Positions 5,904 to 11,560 of a stretch of 11,560 bases of DNA are shown piece by piece; positions within the stretch are counted from its first letter, which is position 1, and each line of letters opens with the position of its first letter. Source of the DNA: Candidatus Peregrinibacteria bacterium CG11_big_fil_rev_8_21_14_0_20_46_8 (GTDB lineage Bacteria; Patescibacteriota; Gracilibacteria; UBA1369; UM-FILTER-53-11); NCBI GenBank assembly GCA_002796025.1, contig PCVQ01000034.1:1-11560 (forward strand), read 5' to 3'. The translations under genes and the position numbers were made by a program. A model generated the notes under the pieces. That model was not told the DNA's origin. It made no database searches and worked only from the letters and a program-made list of their open reading frames with translations.

Positions 5904-8900
5904 ATGAACACGCTCAAGTCACTTCTCAATCCATTGCACAATAGTAACATGCAAGTGCACCGTTTTATTCATATTGCAGCAAGCCCAATTAAGCCGGGTC
6001 CACAGGCAATCGAAACCACCCGTCCAAAATTAGAACTTGTAGAGGCTGTACGCAATAAATATGAATACACGCGTGACGACGAGGGAGAAATTGAGTTTAC
6101 AGAACGAAATCTGCGCCTTGCAGCTGAACACTTTGGCACATTTTTCGGCGAAATCAATGAACACATTCTGGAACGTGAGGATCTTATCCAACAAGCAATC
6201 ATCGCACTTCTTGCAAAGAAGCATCTTTTAATTCTTGGACCGGCAGGTACGGCGAAATCACTGATCTCTAATTTGATTCTCAAGCGGCTTATTGATGAAA
6301 AAACCGGCGAGCCGTCTCTCTTTTCGAAACTCGCGTACAAAGATATGCGAACTGCGGAAGTTATTGGACCAAACTTAATTAAAGAACATATAGATCCCAA
6401 AACAGGTGCAATTACAAAAGAGCTCGAGAGAATGATTGAACAGGGTTTGGCACCATTCGAATATGCATTTATCGATGAGTTTCTCGATGCCGGTTCAGTT
6501 CTGCGCGGCGCTTTTTTGACGGCGCTCAATGAGCGTGTGCTGCGTGAAGGCGGCAAAGAACACCGCATCGGACTTCAATCTCTTTTTGCCGCAACAAATA
6601 AAACTCTTGAGCAGTTGCGTGCAGAATTTGGCGATGAACTGGACGCAATTATCGACCGCTTTGGATGTCTCTATTGGACAGTTGAAGATTCACTACGCGA
6701 TGGTACAGATGAACAAATGCTCGACAAAGATCTCGAAAGAGCACTTTCCGGCAAAGATAATAACGGTGGTCTGCAAACAGAACCGCTGCTTTTTGAAGAG
6801 ATCCGCTTAATGCAACGAGCCTTAACATATCTTCAGGAAGGAATGAAAAAAAACAAGTGGCCGACACAAATGACTGCGCGATTCTACAAAGAGTATAAAA
6901 AGCAATTAGCAGACCGGGCAGAATCTATGGGCGGAGGTATGGCTGGCAAAAAAGGGCCCTCAAAACTGCATAGTCCCCGCTCTAAAGTAGCTGTCAACCG
7001 TTATCTGCCGGCAGTTGCACTGCTCCGCTTAATCGAAGATCCTGCAAGCCCTATTGCTGTACGCATCGATGACTTCGAGAAGCTCCAACATGTATTAATG
7101 ATGAAGGGGCCACAACCGCAAGATTTTGCAGGCTCTATCGACACCCTCACGAGCCGCGAAGATCAAGCTGTACTCCGCAGGCTTGAGGTTGAGAATGAGG
7201 CGTTCGCCGATGCACTGCGACGCACACGGCCACAATTCGAATCCGTGGCACAGGGCAATCCGCCGAGTGACTTAGCACAGCTCCGCCAGAACGTTACAGC
7301 TTATTTCGATACTGCAAAGAACTCCAAAAAACCAGATGAACTCAATGAAGCAAAGATCTGGCTGGAAGGAAATCTTAGCGAATTACGAGATATTCAACTC
7401 CAAGTACCAAACGGCGAAACACTTTATGCACAAGCAACAACAGCCTATGTTCGAATTTTAACTCGAAATATTGTAAGCGGTGACTGGGATGCAGTCGAAA
7501 CATTCAAGCGTACAGCAGCGCCACACATTCAGCAGCTTGAAGGTTCACTCTTCCGTGGTGAATTACCCGAAGCGGTAGAAGAATTCCGCACCACAGTACG
7601 GGAAGCATTTACAACAGATGCAAAAGACAAGAATACTCTCGCTGATTTCATCACCAGTCTTAATAATACCGGTCCGCTCCTCGATGTTCTTGGTTCCCAA
7701 ACGGTTGGTACATTACAAGACCTTGTACGCACAAGAGCGCTAGCATGTGTACTCGATAAAAATTATGCAAAAACTATTGCTCCCGACAATCTTGAAGAAC
7801 AACTTGCAGCACTAGAAAACGGAATGCAGCTGCAAGGCACTATTGCTAAAGAGGGCATTCAGGGCACAATACCTTACAAAGAAGCCCTCCAGCATTATTA
7901 TAAAATGCTGCTCCAGCTCAATGCCCTTTTAAGAGTCGCTAAGGAACAAATAGCATTTGCACTCACTGACCCTCAAAAGAGAAATGAGCTCCTGAAACAT
8001 GTAGACCGTGCAATGGGCTCTTACCGTGTGGCGCTGCAAGAATTTAATCTGGCAACACCGGTGAGAAGCAGATTTCCTGAAGAGCTGCTCAATACATTTA
8101 TTGAGAACCATATTGCTCAACAAAAAGACCAGAGTGGTCCTGATGTTGAAATCGAAGCAACTGTTCTTAACGGAGCTTCAACCGCACAAGACGATTATGT
8201 AGGTATTGAATGGGTTAAGAGAAGCCGTGAATCTGTAGAAATCGATCCCGAAAATATTCGAGAGCAATTTTACGCCTTCATTCTTAGTAATAATGAACTG
8301 ATGCTCGGTATTGAGGCTATTGCAGAAGAAGCAGCAAACTTTAAAAGAGAAATTCGCGATTACTTCTTGGGACCTAATCTATGGGAAGAAGAACAGTATG
8401 CCCCGCTGGTACGCGATCAATTTTTAGCCCAAGCAAGATATGCGATTCTCCGCAACGTAGACGGGAAAGCACAGTTCCCAATAGCGCATAAAAATGGATT
8501 AGCATATACCGGCTTCAATATCGATCATACCGTTGCACGCCAAGCCTTTATAAGGGCTACAAATGAGTTCCGCGATGATGAAGTAATCATCGTACAATTT
8601 CTTGGAACGATTGGCATTCCTGCAACGCCTCATAATATTGAGCAGTATAAAAATATACTTGGAGGCCAAGACGACGAAACACAGACAATAGACCAGGAGG
8701 TCGAATCAAAAGTACAAACAAGAGTAGCACTCGAAGAGATAACTCAGGAACTTATGAAAAGAGCGCACTCACAATTAACAAAAACGAAAACTAGTATCGA
8801 AGAAAAATTTGCAGACATTTTAAATTTAGTTGCGGCACAAGAGGCTGAAGAGCGAAAACAAAGCACTTCCCTGCCGCCACTTACTGCACCAATTTCTCTC

Positions 8901-9716
8901 GCGGGACTAGCGGACCGTTATCGGGAAGCATTTAATCCCTCAGAGGAAGCTACGCTGTCTACACAAGTTCGGTTTAATCACATTACAATTCCAGTACATC
9001 GCGTACAAACTGATTTGAACCAACAAGCCCTCGAGGAACTTACAAAAACATTAGAAGCTCTTGAGGTAGCTTCAGTGGATGCACTATACCGAGGTGAAAC
9101 CGCAAAGCAGCTGGAAGCTATTTTTGAACTTTTCACAACTGCAGGACAGATTGATGAAGGTGAGGTAAAAGCAGCTACAGGCCCCATCCTTGGAGTAAAA
9201 TTATTCGAGGCACATAGGAATCAACACGATGGGACGGTGAAGCAGTTAGAAACTATAGAAAAGCATGCAGTAGCTGTTGCATCAACAAATGGAGTAGACG
9301 GGATTAAATCGCTGCTCCAAGCAGCACAAACACAATTGAAACCGGTACTCGATAATATTAATCTTGTTCAACTTGAAGAGCTGGCAGACCGGTATGAAAT
9401 TGACCAGCAAATTATTCTTGAGCTGAGTGAAAACCACATCCGGCAGCAAGCAGCTGTTGCGGAGCGCATTTGCAAAACAGTTCTTGATGCTTTCGCAGCC
9501 TTCTTAAACACAATTGATGAGAGAAATTTTCTCACAAAGAGAGATGAAGTGCGCGATGGAAATCTTATTGAACTGCTACAAACGTTCCTTACTGGAGTTT
9601 GTTCACAAGTAACAACGAATATACCAAGCGGCACACCGCCTCAAATAACTGCATACGAAACTCGTGCAGCACAGCTGGATGATGAATTCAGAGCAAAAAT
9701 TTCACCTCTACTATAA
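5904..9716 (+). CDS. MoxR/RavA-type AAA+ ATPase with a ~900-residue helical C-terminal extension
   Basis: Predicted AAA+ ATPase of the MoxR group, which act as chaperones that remodel or mature partner proteins, often VWA-domain ones. Numbered from the ATG at 5904 (1270 residues): Walker A GPAGTAKS 112-119; Walker B FIDEF with D191-E192; LTALNER, a MoxR hallmark; sensor 1 N232 in AATN; an arginine-finger region DAIIDRF; and sensor-2-like SPR (357-359). All ATPase residues are present. Beyond about residue 370 come some 900 residues rich in Glu, Gln, Leu and Ala that look helical or coiled-coil, with no motif I recognise, no signal peptide and no membrane segment. Typical MoxR proteins have about 320-350 residues and RavA about 500, so the extension is exceptional. 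A TTG at 5886 in the same frame would add six residues; neither start has a Shine-Dalgarno. The stop is 25 bp before the transglutaminase-like gene with no terminator, indicating co-transcription. Confidence 0.85.
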   Translation: MNTLKSLLNPLHNSNMQVHRFIHIAASPIKPGPQAIETTRPKLELVEAVRNKYEYTRDDEGEIEFTERNLRLAAEHFGTFFGEINEHILEREDLIQQAIIALLAKKHLLILGPAGTAKSLISNLILKRLIDEKTGEPSLFSKLAYKDMRTAEVIGPNLIKEHIDPKTGAITKELERMIEQGLAPFEYAFIDEFLDAGSVLRGAFLTALNERVLREGGKEHRIGLQSLFAATNKTLEQLRAEFGDELDAIIDRFGCLYWTVEDSLRDGTDEQMLDKDLERALSGKDNNGGLQTEPLLFEEIRLMQRALTYLQEGMKKNKWPTQMTARFYKEYKKQLADRAESMGGGMAGKKGPSKLHSPRSKVAVNRYLPAVALLRLIEDPASPIAVRIDDFEKLQHVLMMKGPQPQDFAGSIDTLTSREDQAVLRRLEVENEAFADALRRTRPQFESVAQGNPPSDLAQLRQNVTAYFDTAKNSKKPDELNEAKIWLEGNLSELRDIQLQVPNGETLYAQATTAYVRILTRNIVSGDWDAVETFKRTAAPHIQQLEGSLFRGELPEAVEEFRTTVREAFTTDAKDKNTLADFITSLNNTGPLLDVLGSQTVGTLQDLVRTRALACVLDKNYAKTIAPDNLEEQLAALENGMQLQGTIAKEGIQGTIPYKEALQHYYKMLLQLNALLRVAKEQIAFALTDPQKRNELLKHVDRAMGSYRVALQEFNLATPVRSRFPEELLNTFIENHIAQQKDQSGPDVEIEATVLNGASTAQDDYVGIEWVKRSRESVEIDPENIREQFYAFILSNNELMLGIEAIAEEAANFKREIRDYFLGPNLWEEEQYAPLVRDQFLAQARYAILRNVDGKAQFPIAHKNGLAYTGFNIDHTVARQAFIRATNEFRDDEVIIVQFLGTIGIPATPHNIEQYKNILGGQDDETQTIDQEVESKVQTRVALEEITQELMKRAHSQLTKTKTSIEEKFADILNLVAAQEAEERKQSTSLPPLTAPISLAGLADRYREAFNPSEEATLSTQVRFNHITIPVHRVQTDLNQQALEELTKTLEALEVASVDALYRGETAKQLEAIFELFTTAGQIDEGEVKAATGPILGVKLFEAHRNQHDGTVKQLETIEKHAVAVASTNGVDGIKSLLQAAQTQLKPVLDNINLVQLEELADRYEIDQQIILELSENHIRQQAAVAERICKTVLDAFAAFLNTIDERNFLTKRDEVRDGNLIELLQTFLTGVCSQVTTNIPSGTPPQITAYETRAAQLDDEFRAKISPLL

Positions 9717-9741
9717 AGTAAGAGATTAATCGACTTCTGTT

Positions 9742-11560
9742 ATGGTGAACGCACTACAAACTACACCGCCAATACAGCAGGTGCGCCGGCTCGAGAAAAG
9801 AAAACCTCACTTTCTTGAAGCGAAGGGCTGGCCTGCGAAAGAGCAAGCCATAGCACGTGCCACAAATCGTGCTGTTCGGAGCGTCTTGGGGCTGATGGGC
9901 CGGCCAAATTTTGAAGGAGAGTTTGTGCATAAACAGATGCCTTCTGCACAGGACATCGAGCGCATACACAAAATTTCGGACGGGAATGATGTATTTTTAA
10001 ATGAATACTTGCCCGCTCAAAGAGGAGCGTTGGCGCTCAAAGAAATAACACGGCGACACAAAATACTTTCGGCCAATGTTGAAAACTTGAGTAACACTTT
10101 TATGCACGGAATACATGCCGCACGCCAAGAAAAAGAAAAATATGGGAGCGTTGCACCGCAAAATATTGAAAAGTTACGTGAAGCTGCCGAATGTCTTGAA
10201 AGAGCGAGGAGTATTTTGCACAAGTTGCGTGAAGAGCAAGAGCGGAAACGCCGTCAACAGTTGCAGCAAACCCGAAGGCAACAGAGGCCACAACCGCAGC
10301 CACAACAACGACCCCAACCGCAGCCACAACCTCAACCGCAACAAGAGCAACAAAAAGAGCGCATGCGGCAAGAACTAGAAAAACTTCTTCAACAGCAACA
10401 AAACACGCCGTCTACAGACGACAACCAGCCTGATGCGCTCAAGGAGCATATGCAAGAGATGGGTAATGCTATGAAGATGAACAGCTTTACGCCGCCCCAA
10501 GAACCTGAATTTCTCCCTGAAGATAACGACAAATTTTCACCGTCGATGGATGAGCGGAAAAAAGGCGGCGAAAATGCAGAAAAAAATCGAGAAAATCCCG
10601 TGGCAATAATCGAACCCCCAATTCAAGGCTACCTCGGATTCAAAATTTTTGATTCCTTTAATAAAGGCAGTGTCGAATGGAAAGCAGCAGGGCGCAAAAT
10701 TGCGTATCCACACATAGGCGGGAGTGGAAGTCATACTATGACGATGAATATTCGCGGCACAGCTGCAATTGCGTTACCCCGCGGCTGTGTACTTTGTCCG
10801 GATACATTACAAGCCCAATACGATGTTGATCTTCGTTATGATCCCGAACACGGCATCAGCTATATCAGCAGCCCAACAGCACAAAACATTTCAATTCAAT
10901 TTCGAAAAGACCAGCATCTTGCATTACAGGCAGCAAAACAACGGCCAGAAATACGCCATAGTGAAGACATAATTACCGGGAATCTCAAAGCCGATACCAA
11001 TGCTGCAATTGCAGCGGCAAAAAGTGCAGGACCCGAGCTGGGGGCTCAACAGCTCGCAGCATTTGTTAAAGAAAATTTCGAATATTCAAATGATTCGAGC
11101 AAGAATTATACCTACAAAAAAAATCCCGCTCTTTATTTTCAAAAAATCGATCAGTATCGCAAAGTAGATTGTGATGTTGCAGCGACTTTCTTTTCGGCTC
11201 TTTGCCGACGTGCCGGAATTCCGGCACGCATGACAGTTGGATTTCATGTAGGAGGTTCGCGAAACGGAAAAACAGAATTAAATCGCAACCAACTGCATGC
11301 GTGGGCCGAAATTTGGAATGGCCGGGAATGGCTCACAATCGATCCTACTCCGCCGGGACAAGACGATGAAGAGGGCGGTGACCGGCTCGACACCAACAAT
11401 CCAGAAACGAAAATGGATCTGGAGGTCGAGACAAAGAAGAAGAAATCAGCTCGTGAACGTGCAAAAGAAGTTGATCAGCAATTGAATGATGCGCTGAAAC
11501 GTAATGAGCAAAATGCACTTAGCGAGGGAGAACTCGATGAACTTCGCCGCGCTGCACAAG
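9742..11560 (+). CDS. Transglutaminase-like superfamily protein with Gln/Pro-rich linker (3' end outside window)
   Basis: An uninterrupted frame from the ATG at 9742 through the window end (606 codons so far). The transglutaminase-like core is at about residues 425-540, with the papain-type triad: C477 in RKVDCDVAATF, H519 in NQLHAWAEIW, D534 in WLTIDPTPP; AGIPARMTVGFHVG between them is typical of the family. Members are proteases, amidases or crosslinking enzymes; the reaction here cannot be read from sequence. N-terminal to the core: a charged, mostly helical part (1-175), a Gln/Pro-rich linker (about 172-205), an acidic disordered-looking stretch (216-288), and a strand-rich part from IEPP at 290 to about 400. 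After the core comes a highly charged, probably helical tail. There is no signal peptide or membrane segment in the visible part, so it looks cytoplasmic. It follows the MoxR-type ATPase by 25 bp, a pairing known for this superfamily. No Shine-Dalgarno precedes the ATG. Confidence 0.88.
   Translation, partial: MVNALQTTPPIQQVRRLEKRKPHFLEAKGWPAKEQAIARATNRAVRSVLGLMGRPNFEGEFVHKQMPSAQDIERIHKISDGNDVFLNEYLPAQRGALALKEITRRHKILSANVENLSNTFMHGIHAARQEKEKYGSVAPQNIEKLREAAECLERARSILHKLREEQERKRRQQLQQTRRQQRPQPQPQQRPQPQPQPQPQQEQQKERMRQELEKLLQQQQNTPSTDDNQPDALKEHMQEMGNAMKMNSFTPPQEPEFLPEDNDKFSPSMDERKKGGENAEKNRENPVAIIEPPIQGYLGFKIFDSFNKGSVEWKAAGRKIAYPHIGGSGSHTMTMNIRGTAAIALPRGCVLCPDTLQAQYDVDLRYDPEHGISYISSPTAQNISIQFRKDQHLALQAAKQRPEIRHSEDIITGNLKADTNAAIAAAKSAGPELGAQQLAAFVKENFEYSNDSSKNYTYKKNPALYFQKIDQYRKVDCDVAATFFSALCRRAGIPARMTVGFHVGGSRNGKTELNRNQLHAWAEIWNGREWLTIDPTPPGQDDEEGGDRLDTNNPETKMDLEVETKKKKSARERAKEVDQQLNDALKRNEQNALSEGELDELRRAAQ
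10291..10330 (+). repeat. Short direct repeat encoding the Gln/Pro linker
   Basis: The 16-base unit CAACCGCAGCCACAAC occurs at 10291-10306 and again at 10315-10330, in frame and 24 bp (eight codons) apart, within the Gln/Pro-rich linker of the transglutaminase-like protein. The encoded QPQPQ units flank QRP. This looks like expansion of a flexible linker by in-frame duplication, and its length may vary between related strains. Confidence 0.6.

Noticed and set aside
5969..6568. 199-codon open frame on the - strand
   Set aside because: It is antisense to the AAA+ domain with intact Walker motifs; its Ser/Arg-rich product is typical of a shadow frame.
10115..10378. 87-codon frame, Asn/Ser/Lys-rich, on the + strand
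   Set aside because: It is the alternate frame of the Gln/Pro linker of the transglutaminase-like gene; its composition comes from the repeat.
1..11560. CRISPR arrays, insertion sequences, rRNA or tRNA genes
   Set aside because: I found no spaced repeats, transposase motifs, terminal inverted repeats or structured RNA genes; the only direct repeat of note is the in-gene Gln/Pro repeat.

Overview
The window is 11.6 kb of compact bacterial sequence of middling GC content: seven complete or partial housekeeping and accessory genes plus one large two-gene module, with gaps usually under 110 bp. The translation enzymes (an RlmD/TrmA-family methyltransferase, a class II CCA-adding/poly(A) polymerase, TsaD) are bacterial in type. 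No start codon I could inspect has a convincing Shine-Dalgarno sequence, and two or three genes have promoter-like elements that place the transcription start almost on the ATG. A TrmB-family regulator and a Cys-motif radical SAM-like protein lie in the middle. Together this is compatible with a Patescibacteria/CPR-type genome (for example Peregrinibacteria), but that is inference with low to moderate confidence; no rRNA, tRNA or ribosomal protein is present to place it.

Layout. (1) 1-911 (+): 3' part of a 23S rRNA/tRNA uracil-C5 methyltransferase that enters from outside the window. (2) 939-1526 (+): an unrecognised 195-residue protein. (3) 1530-2840 (-): tRNA nucleotidyltransferase/poly(A) polymerase, convergent with (2) with only 3 bp between them. 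(4) 2841-2910: a 70-bp divergent control region with a perfect 14-bp palindrome over the cca start codon. (5) 2911-3681 (+): TrmB-family winged-helix regulator, ended by an intrinsic terminator at 3711-3733. (6) 3790-4650 (+): small radical SAM-like protein, preceded by a nested inverted repeat. (7) 4672-5829 (+): tsaD. (8) 5842-5887: a consensus promoter whose -10 box lies inside an intrinsic-terminator hairpin. (9) 5904-9716 (+): a 1270-residue protein with an N-terminal MoxR/RavA-type AAA+ ATPase and about 900 residues of mostly helical sequence of unknown function. (10) 9742-11560 (+, runs off the end): a transglutaminase-like cysteine-peptidase-fold protein with an intact Cys-His-Asp triad, a Gln/Pro-rich linker and no signal peptide.

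How the parts fit. Genes 1, 3 and 7 act on rRNA or tRNA (U-C5 methylation, 3' CCA addition, t6A synthesis) and look like ordinary core functions. The TrmB regulator and the radical SAM-like gene are separated only by a terminator and a palindromic element, so they may be regulator and target. The last two genes, 25 bp apart with no terminator between, form the most interesting part: MoxR ATPases often sit next to transglutaminase-like and VWA/DUF58 proteins, but here the ATPase is fused to a very long helical extension and its partner has no signal for export. I read this as a possible undescribed variant of the MoxR chaperone/transglutaminase theme, probably continuing beyond the window.
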